From an uncultured Clostridia bacterium (GTDB lineage Bacteria; Bacillota; Clostridia; Christensenellales; UBA1242): DNA of 64,000 nucleotides. Shown piece by piece: positions 32,645 through 40,682 of this stretch; positions within the stretch are counted from its first letter, which is position 1, and each line of letters opens with the position of its first letter. The translations under genes and the position numbers were made by a program. The notes under the pieces were generated by a model. It was not told the origin of the DNA. It ran no database searches and saw nothing but the letters and a program-made list of their open reading frames with translations. The stretch lies in NCBI GenBank assembly GCA_934793215.1, contig CAKVOP010000001.1, positions 1 to 64,000 on the forward strand, given 5' to 3'.

Positions 32645-33199
32645 ATGGAAGCGCTTTTTAGCAATAAAAGTTCGCTTGACAAGCAATCTGTTGAAAAATT
32701 TAACAAACTAATAGGGAAAAAACTTTCCGGATATGCTATATTGCTTGTTATGGTATTTTGTGGAGTCGTGGGGGGCTTGCTTTGCCTCGTAAATTTATTT
32801 CTAGGCATTGCGGTTATAGGTGTTGGTGCGCTTATAGGTTGTCCGCTTGCAGTTTATCTAATAAAAGACGCAATGAAAAAAGATGCTGAAAAATTGCTTG
32901 GCAGGAAGAAATATCTTGTAAATTTTGATTTCTATGATGACAAAGTCTCTATAAGGGCGGAAGAAGCAAGTGATGGATCAAATAAATACTCATTTTCTGG
33001 AGAAGAAGAATTTTCTTATCAAGACATATTGAAAGTTATTGTTAACGATGTGGAAATTTATATTCAGCGTGCAGGGCAAGCCAACATTCTTGATCAAAGA
33101 GGCATGACTCACGGAACTGCTGGCGAACTCATTGCGTTTTTAACAAGCAAAGGATTAAAGATTGAAGGCGTGCAAAAAACAAATAGAAAAGTAACGTGA
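32645..33199 (+). CDS. Unknown protein with two membrane segments, 184 aa
   Basis: I do not recognise the family. Seen: an N-terminal cytoplasmic stretch, two adjacent hydrophobic segments near residues 30-75 (GYAILLVMVFCGVVGGLLCLV and AVIGVGALIGCPLAVYLI) and a soluble C-terminal part with beta strands such as VNFDFYDDKVSIRAE. That part resembles YcxB-like domains, which is a guess. AGGGGGT at the end of degV serves as ribosome site. Its link to DegV is operon position only. Confidence 0.65.
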   Translation: MEALFSNKSSLDKQSVEKFNKLIGKKLSGYAILLVMVFCGVVGGLLCLVNLFLGIAVIGVGALIGCPLAVYLIKDAMKKDAEKLLGRKKYLVNFDFYDDKVSIRAEEASDGSNKYSFSGEEEFSYQDILKVIVNDVEIYIQRAGQANILDQRGMTHGTAGELIAFLTSKGLKIEGVQKTNRKVT

Positions 33200-33218
33200 C
33201 TTTTATAGCCATAAATGT

Positions 33219-33276
33219 GAAAAGAGGAAAAGATTAAGTCGCTCGTGGAAGTGACTTAACATTTGCCTCTTTTTTG
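33219..33276. terminator. Two-part hairpin terminator
   Basis: Outer AAAAGAGG / CCTCTTTTTT and inner TTAAGTC / GACTTAA. It can serve the degV operon and, less directly, the convergent collagen-like gene. Confidence 0.85.
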
Positions 33277-33399
33277 TTAAAAAAATCGGAGAAATATTTA
33301 TAATTGCGAAGACTCGAACTCTTGATAAAAGGGGCATTTGCTAGTATAGGATTGTGGAATCTTTCTCATTTTTAAGTTAAAAATACTTAAAATAGTCGA

Positions 33400-34443
33400 T
33401 TAATTTGCGATCATCATCACTGAAAGAGACGCGCTTGGTGCACCAGATGCGGTGATGGTGCGGTCCTGTGCCACATTTGCAACTAATGTAATTTTGTCGT
33501 CTTTATTTATTAACGTCACAAAGACGGCAGTAGTGTTGTTAGTTGTGGTTATTGGTCGTTTACTTGAAGTAACAAGGACTCCATTTATAGCAACACCGAC
33601 AAAGTCTCCGGGCATAGCCTGCTCTGCATTATTAACCGAAAAAGTTATAAGAAATGTGCCAGTTGCGGGTGAGATAAGAGCACTATCTTCAATTTTAAAA
33701 CTTTTGTTAAGTTCAATTTCATTTAAAAGTAAAGTTCCCCCACTCTTTGCGGTTTGGGCATTTGGGTTATATATTGTTGCATTTATATTGGGGGTTAATC
33801 CGGGAGGTCCGGCCACGCCTTGCTTGCCCTTTTCGCCTTGTTGTCCCCGTGGAATACGGAAGGTTAAGTGATGTGTATTGTTTTCAAAATCGTCAAGCAC
33901 TGCCGCTTCTTCACCCGGGTCTACTGTTTCTACTCCATCAATTGTGATAATTTCACTAGCTCCCGTATCACCTTTATCTCCCGTTTTGCCTTTTGGCAGG
34001 AAAAAATCGAAGTAATGTTGTTCCCCTTCATATCTGTCCTCAACCCTAGGCTGCTTGTTTTCCTCTATGGAGGTCGCGTTGCCCGCTAATATTGTTTCAG
34101 TCAAACCGTCAAACCCCCTTGGCAATGCAAAATCTAGATAAACGGTGTTTCCCTCATGTAGCGATTCCACTTGTGCCATTTCTCCCGCGGGGAGTGTTCG
34201 AGTGGAACGAATAACAATGTTTTCCCCACTTGGTCCAGTAGCACCAGTATTGCCAGTCGCACCTGTTGCCCCCGTTGCTCCAATAAGGCCTTGTTCACCC
34301 GTAGCACCAGTAGCACCGGTGGGGCCAGTTGCGCCTGTCACGCCGGTAGAACCTCTCAAACAAAGTGGTTCATTGATTTGTTGTGGGTACACGCCACAAA
34401 CATTTTTCGAAAATTGTTTAGAATAGTTGCATTCTTTTTTCAT
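33400..34443 (-). CDS. Collagen-like protein, 347 aa
   Basis: Seen: Cys-containing N-terminus without a leader (MKKECNYSKQFSKNVCG), a Gly-X-Thr-rich collagen segment near residues 28-75 (GATGPTGATGATG), then two beta modules of the kind 'E...V...xNTVYLDFALPRG' alternating with short Gly-X-Y pieces. The C-terminal domain of about 130 residues starts at INATIYNPNAQ and looks like a C1q/TNF-type beta sandwich. GATG/GPTG runs are typical of BclA-like exosporium proteins; location on the spore is inferred. The ATG at 34443 follows GAGGT; an in-frame TTG at 34458 lies inside that site. Confidence 0.8.
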   Translation of the reverse strand: MKKECNYSKQFSKNVCGVYPQQINEPLCLRGSTGVTGATGPTGATGATGEQGLIGATGATGATGNTGATGPSGENIVIRSTRTLPAGEMAQVESLHEGNTVYLDFALPRGFDGLTETILAGNATSIEENKQPRVEDRYEGEQHYFDFFLPKGKTGDKGDTGASEIITIDGVETVDPGEEAAVLDDFENNTHHLTFRIPRGQQGEKGKQGVAGPPGLTPNINATIYNPNAQTAKSGGTLLLNEIELNKSFKIEDSALISPATGTFLITFSVNNAEQAMPGDFVGVAINGVLVTSSKRPITTTNNTTAVFVTLINKDDKITLVANVAQDRTITASGAPSASLSVMMIAN

Positions 34444-34608
34444 ATCATGATACCTCAAAAATTTTTATCGTAGTGTTTTCGGCTAACAGTTATTTTTCTA
34501 ATGTTAGCGACCTAAATCTCGCGAGAATTTCGCTAATAACATTATATTTTAAAAACATTTATTTGTTAAAAATTTGCGGAACGCCCCAAAGATAAAAAAT
34601 GCCTTTAA

Positions 34609-34652
34609 AAAAGAAAGAACATTTCTTGATGAGTTACATGTTCTTTCTTTTT
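34609..34652 (-). terminator. Terminator of the AbrB-ABC operon
   Basis: AAAGAAAGAACAT / ATGTTCTTTCTTT stem with a loop of about 15 nt and T run on the minus strand. The rest of 34444-34678 shows no gene. Confidence 0.85.
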
Positions 34653-34678
34653 CATTGGTTATTTTTATATCAAAAGAG

Positions 34679-35416
34679 TTATCTTTTTGCTCTTATTTTT
34701 TCTATTATATAGGAAATTGCTACAAAAATGAATGTATAAAGAAGCAAATACAAAACGTGTGGATAAATTGCTTTTGCTCCCAGCGTTTGAAGGTCACTTG
34801 CTATGCTCACACTATGAGCGAATGGAAGAATGTTAACAAAAGTTAAAAATCCTTTTGAAAGTCCACTTAAAGGCATAAACACTCCACCTAAAATTCCTAC
34901 TAAAGAGATAAAAATAGAAGAAATTGGACCAGTTTGTTTCTCGTTTTTGCCAATAATTCCAATCATTATGCCAAGACAAATGTATAATAGTGCTGATGGC
35001 ATAAGGTACAAAATCGTCAGTAAAAAATTGATATTAAAAGGGAATTTGAATATAAGTGCGACAAGCATGAAAAGGGTGGTTTGTGCCACTGCAAGTGGAA
35101 GGGCAGAGCAAACAAAACTTGAATAATAAGTGAATTTATTTATTGGAGCGATATTAAGTCTTTTAATGAAAGAAGTATTTTTATCACCTGCTATTTGAAG
35201 GGATACAAACATGCCGATAAAAGTGTAGCCAAATACACAAATGCCACTTGCATATGATTGTATATTGAAATTAATAGGCGTATTTTCAAAATTTGCAAAA
35301 ATTATTTGCATCAAAATCAGCATGACAAGTGGAAATATAAGACAAAACACCAGACTTAATGGGTCGCGTAGCATTTCTTTCATATTGCGTTTTGTCAAAG
35401 AAAAAATTTTTTTCAT
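34679..35416 (-). CDS. ABC-2-type transporter permease, 245 aa
   Basis: Membrane subunit of an ABC exporter. Seen: six hydrophobic segments, first near residues 20-40 (LVFCLIFPLVMLILMQ), with the ABC-2 signature region near IFISLVGILGGVFMPLSGL (about 165-185) before the last segments. It overlaps the upstream ATPase gene by 4 nt, so the two products form one transporter. Substrate is unknown. Confidence 0.88.
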   Translation of the reverse strand: MKKIFSLTKRNMKEMLRDPLSLVFCLIFPLVMLILMQIIFANFENTPINFNIQSYASGICVFGYTFIGMFVSLQIAGDKNTSFIKRLNIAPINKFTYYSSFVCSALPLAVAQTTLFMLVALIFKFPFNINFLLTILYLMPSALLYICLGIMIGIIGKNEKQTGPISSIFISLVGILGGVFMPLSGLSKGFLTFVNILPFAHSVSIASDLQTLGAKAIYPHVLYLLLYTFIFVAISYIIEKIRAKR

Positions 35417-36126
35417 TGTTCCTCCTCCGTCAAGTCTAAAAATGCTTGTTCCAAAGTCTGTTTGCCGTTTTGAGCAATAATATCTTGCGGCAGCCCATAA
35501 GCTTTAATCTTTCCCTTGCTTATAATGGCGATTTTGTCTGCTAAAAATTCCACCTCTTCGAGATAATGAGTTGTTAAAACGATAGTCATGGATTTTTTAA
35601 GATTTTCAACGATTGACCATAAAAGTTTTCTTGCTTTGACGTCAAGCCCCAAGGTTGGTTCGTCAAGAAATAATATTTTAGGCGAAGTTATGATTGCAAG
35701 TGCAATGCTTAACCTGCGTAGTTGCCCTCCGCTTAATTTTTTACATAAGACATTTTCTTTTTCACGCAGGCCAAAACTGTCAATTATTGAAGAAATTATC
35801 TTGTCTTTGCCCTCAACTTCGTAAAGTGAGGCTATTAAGTCTAAATTTTCCCTGACAGTTAGATTTTTCGCAACTGCACTCTCTTGGGGGGAGATATTGA
35901 TTATTTTTCTAATCTTGTTTTTGTCTTTAACGAGATTTAATCCATTTATTTGGGCATCTCCACTAGTAGGCTTTATTTGAGTGGTAAGCATATTAATAAG
36001 CGTGGATTTTCCTGCTCCATTTAGCCCTAAAAGTGCAAAACATTCGTTGTCTGCAATGGATAAGCTCACTCCGTCGACAGCGGTAAGCGAACCAAACTTT
36101 TTTGTAAGCGAATTAATTTCAATCAT
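35413..36126 (-). CDS. ABC transporter ATP-binding protein, 237 aa
   Basis: Seen: Walker A LLGLNGAGKST (about residues 33-43), Q-loop INISPQESAV, signature KLSGGQLRRLSIAL (about 130-143), Walker B ILFLDEPTLGLD and switch VLTTHYLEE. The wording fits drug, lantibiotic or daunorubicin-type exporters that pair with ABC-2 permeases. The ATG at 36126 has AGGCGG 8 nt upstream; it overlaps the end of the AbrB-like gene by 8 nt. Confidence 0.9.
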   Translation of the reverse strand: MIEINSLTKKFGSLTAVDGVSLSIADNECFALLGLNGAGKSTLINMLTTQIKPTSGDAQINGLNLVKDKNKIRKIINISPQESAVAKNLTVRENLDLIASLYEVEGKDKIISSIIDSFGLREKENVLCKKLSGGQLRRLSIALAIITSPKILFLDEPTLGLDVKARKLLWSIVENLKKSMTIVLTTHYLEEVEFLADKIAIISKGKIKAYGLPQDIIAQNGKQTLEQAFLDLTEEEQ

Positions 36127-36343
36127 TTTTATTTCCGCCTTTTGCATTTAAGATAGTCTCTGCAAATTTAACATAATCGTCATATTTGGCAATGGCAATG
36201 CCTTTTTCTTTATCGCCAAAAAGTATTAGCGTGTCTCCTTCTTTTATCCCAAAGACTTCGCGTGCTTCTTTTGGAATAACCATTTGTCCTTTACCGCTCA
36301 CTTTGCTAGTCCAAATATATTTACATTTTTCTTTTTCGTCCAT
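36119..36343 (-). CDS. AbrB/MazE-type transcription regulator, 74 aa
   Basis: Small swapped-hairpin DNA-binding protein. Seen: the domain core SKVSGKGQMVIPKEAREVFG then IKEGDTLILFGDKEKGIAI, the AbrB-like arrangement at about residues 11-50, followed by a short helix. First gene of a three-gene operon with the ABC ATPase and permease, which it probably regulates. CTTGGAGGC precedes the ATG at 36343. Confidence 0.88.
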   Translation of the reverse strand: MDEKEKCKYIWTSKVSGKGQMVIPKEAREVFGIKEGDTLILFGDKEKGIAIAKYDDYVKFAETILNAKGGNKND

Positions 36344-36382
36344 AAAGCCTCCAAGTTTTACATTTCTTACTTTTCCTACTTT

Positions 36383-36411
36383 ATTATATAAAATGCGAGG
36401 ACGAATATCAA
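36383..36411 (-). promoter_or_regulatory. Promoter of the AbrB-ABC operon
   Basis: Minus strand: TTGATA (36411-36406), 17-bp spacer, TATAAT (36388-36383). Confidence 0.8.
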
Positions 36412-36415
36412 CCAA

Positions 36416-36650
36416 TTTGTGGTGAATTTAAAAAAAATAGTGCACTAAATTATTGAAAAATGTTTTTTGCAAAATTGGGGGCCGTGGGTTTGAAATTCTA
36501 AAATTCACTTTATCTTGTGGCAATGCAAGTGTAATTAATAAATGAAAGAAAGAAGACATTTCAAAATGGAAATGCCTTTATAATAGTGTAAAAAACAGTG
36601 ATGAAAAATAAAGAAGAGGGGTGGAAGCGAAGTTTTAGAAGTGGTAGCAT
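36416..36650. other. Intergenic region with one weak hairpin
   Basis: No gene is visible. AGACATTTC AAAATG GAAATGCCT near 36555-36578 may end the collagen-like gene on the minus strand (T-rich afterwards). Confidence 0.5.
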
Positions 36651-38162
36651 TTAAGTTAATCTTATAATTGTAAGCGAAACGCTTGGAGAACTTGAATTTG
36701 TCAGTGTTTGTGAGGAACTTACAGTTGGCACAAGTGAAAGCATGTCGTTTGCTCTGAGGTTAAGCAATGTGGCTGAAAATGTACTAGTGGCTCGCGTCAA
36801 AGGTCTTCTTGTTGATTCTTGAATTACAGAGTTTATCGCAATACTTATATTTTCGCCAGTCGTAGCATATGTCGCGTTGTTGAATGAGTATAAAACTAAA
36901 TAAGTTCCGTTGGCAGGGACTAAAACTTGATTGTTTTGTAATGTGATTCCATTGTTTACCAGTTCGTTGGAAAGAGCGATTCTATTGCCATTTGAAATTG
37001 ATTGACTATCTGGATTATAAAAAGTTGCATTTGTTGCTATTTCGACAGTGGCACCGCGAGGCCCGGTATCGCCCTTTTCGCCTTTTTCACCCTGTTTACC
37101 TTTTTCACCCTGAACGCCTTGCGGACCACGCTCACCAGTTTCGCCCTTTTCGCCAGTAGGGCCTATTGCACCGGTTGCCCCACGAGGTATATAAAAGGTT
37201 AGGTGGTGTATTTTGCTTTCAAAATCATCATGAACTTGTGCATCTTCTTGAGGCTCTATGGTTTCGGTGCCATCAATACTAATATGTTCGCTAATTCCAA
37301 TTTCTCCCGGGAGTCCACGGGGGCCAGGTTCACCTTGATCACCTTTTTCACCCTGAATGCCTTGAGGCCCACGCTCACCAGTTTCGCCTTTTTCACCAGT
37401 AGGACCTATCGCACCGGTTGCCCCACGAGGTATATAAAAGGTTAAGTGGTGTATTTGGCTTTCAAAATCATCATGAACTTGTGCATCTTCTTGAGGCTCT
37501 ATGGTTTCGGTGGCGTCAATGCTAATATGTTCGCTGAGCCCGACTTCTCCTGGAAACCCGCGAGGACCAGTATCGCCCTTATCTCCCTTTTCACCTTGAA
37601 CACCTTGGGGCCCACGCTCACCAGTTTCGCCTTTTTCACCGGACTCGCCTTTTTGTCCTTGCGGAATAATGAAATCTAAAAAATGTTGATCATTTTCAAA
37701 TCTGTCAATAACCCTGGCTTCTTGGTCGGGACTTGTCTGGATTGTCTTGCCCGCTAGGAGTGTTTCACTTTTCCCTGTTTCTCCGCGGGGAATAAAGAAA
37801 TCAAGGAATGTTGTGTTTCCGTCATGATACGCTGTAACTTTGGCAGGCTCGTGACAATCAATGGTAGTCGTAGAACGTGCCTCCAAATTCTCTCCACTTG
37901 GACCTCTTTCACCAGTTGCACCCGTTGCACCGGTTGGCCCAGTTTTGCCAATAGGTCCAGTTGGTCCCATTGGTCCCGCTACACCAGTATCACCTTTTAA
38001 GCCATCAGCGCCAGTTGGGCCTCTATCACCTGATTTGCCGGTGGCACCTGTATGGCCACGAGGTCCTGTAGTGCCAATGATTGGTTGAGGTAGAATTATG
38101 TTTCTAGGATAAACACATTTGTGTGAATTTGGTGAATAAAATATATTTTTATTTTTTTGCAT
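36651..38162 (-). CDS. Large collagen-like protein with duplicated modules, 503 aa
   Basis: Seen: no leader; a long first Gly-X-Y segment near residues 30-95 (GPTGPIGKTGPTGATG); then four beta modules of the form 'ISIDxTETIEPQEDAQVHDDF' ending in 'FYIPRG' or 'FIIPQG', separated by Gly-X-Y stretches such as GEKGETGERGPQGVQGEKG. A C-terminal beta domain of about 130 residues starts at TNATFYNPDSQ, matching that of the gene at 33400. Two modules are near-identical because of a 243-bp DNA duplication. The ATG at 38162 has TTGGAGA upstream; an in-frame ATG at 38222 would lie upstream of the apparent promoter. Confidence 0.8.
   Translation of the reverse strand: MQKNKNIFYSPNSHKCVYPRNIILPQPIIGTTGPRGHTGATGKSGDRGPTGADGLKGDTGVAGPMGPTGPIGKTGPTGATGATGERGPSGENLEARSTTTIDCHEPAKVTAYHDGNTTFLDFFIPRGETGKSETLLAGKTIQTSPDQEARVIDRFENDQHFLDFIIPQGQKGESGEKGETGERGPQGVQGEKGDKGDTGPRGFPGEVGLSEHISIDATETIEPQEDAQVHDDFESQIHHLTFYIPRGATGAIGPTGEKGETGERGPQGIQGEKGDQGEPGPRGLPGEIGISEHISIDGTETIEPQEDAQVHDDFESKIHHLTFYIPRGATGAIGPTGEKGETGERGPQGVQGEKGKQGEKGEKGDTGPRGATVEIATNATFYNPDSQSISNGNRIALSNELVNNGITLQNNQVLVPANGTYLVLYSFNNATYATTGENISIAINSVIQESTRRPLTRATSTFSATLLNLRANDMLSLVPTVSSSQTLTNSSSPSVSLTIIRLT
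37100..37645. repeat. 243-bp tandem repeat in a collagen-like gene
   Basis: The block from cacgaggtatataaaaggtt at 37181 recurs at 37424, exactly 243 bp (81 codons) later, with few differences over the first 100 bp. The Gly-X-Y-coding ends repeat again near 37100-37180 and 37590-37645, giving about 2.3 units. Confidence 0.85.
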
Positions 38163-38186
38163 AAAATCTCCAAAACTTTCTAATGC

Positions 38187-38216
38187 ATTATATTGTGGAG
38201 GAATTGTTTGTGTTAA
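38187..38216 (-). promoter_or_regulatory. Promoter of the large collagen-like gene
   Basis: Minus strand: TTAACA (38216-38211), 18-bp spacer, TATAAT (38192-38187). It supports the start at 38162. Confidence 0.6.
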
Positions 38217-38356
38217 ATCCATAAATTCTTAAAAATATTACATTAAATTAATGGTTTTATTTTTTTGGAGAAAATGAAACTATTGATTCAAAATTTCAAA
38301 AATAGTAATAATTAGGGGGGAATTTTACTAATTTTTAGGCAATTTATTATAAATTA

Positions 38357-38384
38357 TTGCAAATTTTGTGCTTTGTGGTATAAT
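38357..38384 (+). promoter_or_regulatory. Promoter of the GNAT gene, predicted leaderless
   Basis: -35 TTGCAA (38357-38362), 16-bp spacer, -10 TATAAT (38379-38384), then AAAATT and ATG at 38391: the same 6-nt gap as sufC and holB. Confidence 0.7.
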
Positions 38385-38390
38385 AAAATT

Positions 38391-38801
38391 ATGAAATCAT
38401 TTTTAAAAGCAAAATTTAATACGGACGAAGATGTAAGATTTGAGTTGTTCTATACTCCAGCCAAAGATTATTACACCTTGCGATGCTTAAACAAAAATCA
38501 AGAAATGGGATTTTTGACTTTTCAAATAAATGAGGCAAATGCTTGGCTGTATTATGTTAGTACTCACCCACAATATCGACATAGGGGAGTGGGGCTTGCA
38601 CTTTTGGCGGTGTTTGAAAAGTATGTTTTTGATAATGGGGTTTGTAGAATTGAAGGAAAGTTTTACCCTGAAAATCAATTTGCGAAACAACTTTATGATA
38701 AAGCAGGATATTCCATCGAAAAAGACGGTTATGACACGCTAGTTTGCAAAAACATATATGAAAATACGCACGCAAGTATCCCAGAGTTTGAAAAGGTTTA
38801 A
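38391..38801 (+). CDS. GNAT-family N-acetyltransferase, 136 aa
   Basis: Seen: acetyl-CoA-binding motif A with YVSTHPQYRHRGVGLALL (about residues 52-69; the RHRGVG loop is the Q/RxxGxG/A signature) and the motif B region with LYDKAGYSIEKDGYDTLV. Length is typical of single-domain GNATs. The acceptor substrate cannot be told. There is no Shine-Dalgarno site, and the -10 lies 6 nt before the ATG. Confidence 0.85.
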   Translation: MKSFLKAKFNTDEDVRFELFYTPAKDYYTLRCLNKNQEMGFLTFQINEANAWLYYVSTHPQYRHRGVGLALLAVFEKYVFDNGVCRIEGKFYPENQFAKQLYDKAGYSIEKDGYDTLVCKNIYENTHASIPEFEKV

Positions 38802-38827
38802 TAAAACATTTTTCTTAATATAATAAA

Positions 38828-38888
38828 TAAAAACACCAATTATCAAGTGAACTTATTTTAGGTTCATAATATGTAATTGGTGTTTTTG
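38828..38888. terminator. Bidirectional terminator between the GNAT gene and iscU
   Basis: AAAACACCAATTA / TAATTGGTGTTTT long stem with an inner pairing GTGAAC / GGTTCAT-like loop; T tracts on both strands. Confidence 0.85.
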
Positions 38889-38935
38889 TTATCACTAAAT
38901 TGCAATGGCAAAAATGTATATTTGATGATTGTATT

Positions 38936-39364
38936 TTAGTTTTTATGGCAACAGCAAGTGCCATTTGGGCAAAACTTGTCTTTATCGTAAGATATGTTGT
39001 GTTTGTCATAATAGTCTTTAACCGCAGCCTTTACCGCTTCTTCGGCAAGAACCGAGCAATGAAGTTTGTGTGCTGGAAGTCCGTCCAAAGCTTCAACTAC
39101 TGCTTTATTTGAAAGTTCAAGTGCCTTATCTATAGGTTGCCCTTTGATAAGTTCCGTTGCCATTGAACTTGTTGCGATTGCACTTCCACAACCGAATGTC
39201 ATAAATTTCACATCGGTGATAATATTGTTTTCAACCTTTATATACATACGCATAATGTCTCCACATTTTGCGTTTCCCACTTCTCCAATTCCATCTGGGT
39301 TTTCCATTTCACCCACATTGCGAGGGTGGCGAAAGTGATCCATAACTTTTTCACTATATAGCAT
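38936..39364 (-). CDS. iscU: IscU/NifU-type Fe-S scaffold protein, 142 aa
   Basis: Scaffold on which [2Fe-2S] clusters are built from sulfur supplied by the cysteine desulfurase. Seen: the three conserved cysteines in NAKCGD (about residue 34), TFGCGSA (about 59) and KLHCSVLAEEAV (about 102). The C-terminus carries an unusual Cys-rich tail, FCPNGTCCCHKN, absent from classic IscU. The gene overlaps the iscS end by 11 nt, and AAAGGAG lies upstream of the ATG. The order iscR-iscS-iscU matches clostridial Isc/Nif-type operons. Confidence 0.92.
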   Translation of the reverse strand: MLYSEKVMDHFRHPRNVGEMENPDGIGEVGNAKCGDIMRMYIKVENNIITDVKFMTFGCGSAIATSSMATELIKGQPIDKALELSNKAVVEALDGLPAHKLHCSVLAEEAVKAAVKDYYDKHNISYDKDKFCPNGTCCCHKN

Positions 39365-40538
39365 GTTTTTGTTCTCCTTTTTCTAATTTATCCCAAACTG
39401 GGCTTATTTCTCTTAAATATTTGACTACTTTCTTTGTTGCCGATATTGTTTTTTCAATTTCTTCTGCTGTAGTGTATTTGCTGAGGGTTAATCTTAAACT
39501 GCCGTGTGCTATTTCATGAATAAGCCCAATCGCAAGAAGTACATGGCTTGGGTCGAGCGAACCGCTCGTGCAGGCAGAGCCACTTGACGCACATATGCCT
39601 TCATCATCTAGAAGCAGTAAAAGGCTTTCACCTTCAATTCCTTCAAAAGACATATTAAAATTGTTTGGCAAGCGTTTTTCTATGTCTCCATTGATTTTTG
39701 AATGGGGAATTTGTGAAAGCCCTTCAAAAAGCCTATCACGCAAAATTGTCTCTCTCGCCGAAACCTCTTCTATTTCTTTGCATGCGTTTTCAAGTGCTGC
39801 GGCCATTGCAACAATTCCAGCAACATTTTCTGTCCCAGCACGTCTATTTTTTTCTTGGGCTCCACCTTGAATAAATTTAAAAAGAGGCACGCCCTTTCTG
39901 CAATATAAGGCACCAACGCCTTTTGGTGCATGAAATTTATGTCCTGAAAGAGAAAGCATATCTATATTCATCGCTTTTGTGTCAATTTTAATATGCCCCA
40001 CTGCTTGTACTGCATCAGTGTGAAAAGTAACACCCTTTTCCTTGCAAATTTTTCCAAGTTCTTCGATAGGTTGAATTGTCCCTATCTCGTTGTTCGCAAA
40101 CATTATTGTAACAAGGCAAGTCTCATTCGTGATTGCCTTTTCTAGGTCTTCAGGGTGAACAATCCCATTTTCATAAACAGGGAGGTATGTGACAATAAAA
40201 CCTTCCTTTTTCTTCTCTTCCAAAGTATGCAAAATGGCATGGTGCTCAAAAGCCGATGTGATTATGTGCATTTTGCCTTTCATTTTGCCTATTTTGCAAG
40301 CAGTCTCAATCGCCCAGTTGTCGCTTTCGCTCCCACCTGAAGTAAAGTAAATTTCACTCGCTTCGGCATTTAAACATTTGGCAATTCTTTCTCTTGCTTC
40401 TTCAAGATACTCCTTTGCTTTTTGTCCGGCAGAGTGCAAACTGCTTGCGTTGCCATATATTTCATCTAAAAATGGAAGCATTGCATTTTTGGCTTCAGGT
40501 GAAACCTTTGTTGTGCCGGCATTGTCAAGATAAATCAT
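39354..40538 (-). CDS. iscS: Cysteine desulfurase, NifS/IscS type, 394 aa
   Basis: PLP enzyme that takes sulfur from cysteine for Fe-S clusters and thiolation. Seen: N-terminal YLDNAGTTK, SGGSESDNWAIE (about 70-81), the PLP lysine in SLSGHKFHAPKG (about 200-211), and the persulfide cysteine in SSGSACTSGSLDPSHV (about 325). The ATG at 40538 follows AAAGGAG; an in-frame start at 40556 lies ahead of it. Translation is coupled to iscU. Confidence 0.95.
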   Translation of the reverse strand: MIYLDNAGTTKVSPEAKNAMLPFLDEIYGNASSLHSAGQKAKEYLEEARERIAKCLNAEASEIYFTSGGSESDNWAIETACKIGKMKGKMHIITSAFEHHAILHTLEEKKKEGFIVTYLPVYENGIVHPEDLEKAITNETCLVTIMFANNEIGTIQPIEELGKICKEKGVTFHTDAVQAVGHIKIDTKAMNIDMLSLSGHKFHAPKGVGALYCRKGVPLFKFIQGGAQEKNRRAGTENVAGIVAMAAALENACKEIEEVSARETILRDRLFEGLSQIPHSKINGDIEKRLPNNFNMSFEGIEGESLLLLLDDEGICASSGSACTSGSLDPSHVLLAIGLIHEIAHGSLRLTLSKYTTAEEIEKTISATKKVVKYLREISPVWDKLEKGEQKHAI

Positions 40539-40553
40539 TTTTTTCTCCTTTAA

Positions 40554-40576
40554 CATATCCCACTGTTTTGGTATGA
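40554..40576 (-). promoter_or_regulatory. Possible IscR half-site upstream of iscS
   Basis: Minus strand TCATACCAAAA (40576-40566) repeats the left arm of the iscR palindrome; the right arm (GTGGGATATG) is degenerate. It lies just upstream of the iscS ribosome site. Confidence 0.45.
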
Positions 40577-40589
40577 TTTAATTTTAATT

Positions 40590-40612
40590 AAAAAGGCAAA
40601 AATTTTTTTGCC
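40590..40612 (-). terminator. Terminator between iscR and iscS
   Basis: GGCAAAAA / TTTTTGCC with a 2-nt loop and TTTTT after it on the minus strand. It would attenuate read-through from iscR to iscS. Confidence 0.7.
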
Positions 40613-40682
40613 ATTTTTGTATTGACGCTATTCTTTGTGAGTCGCATCTACTATTTGTTGATTTTGCTCGATTTTCTTATAT

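Noticed and set aside
37002..38088. Plus-strand open frames opposite the collagen-like genes, some Pro/Val-rich
   Set aside because: Gly-X-Y coding DNA leaves the opposite strand open (PVAPVGPV-type products). There is no Shine-Dalgarno site and they mirror the repeats exactly. The same holds at 34145-34473.
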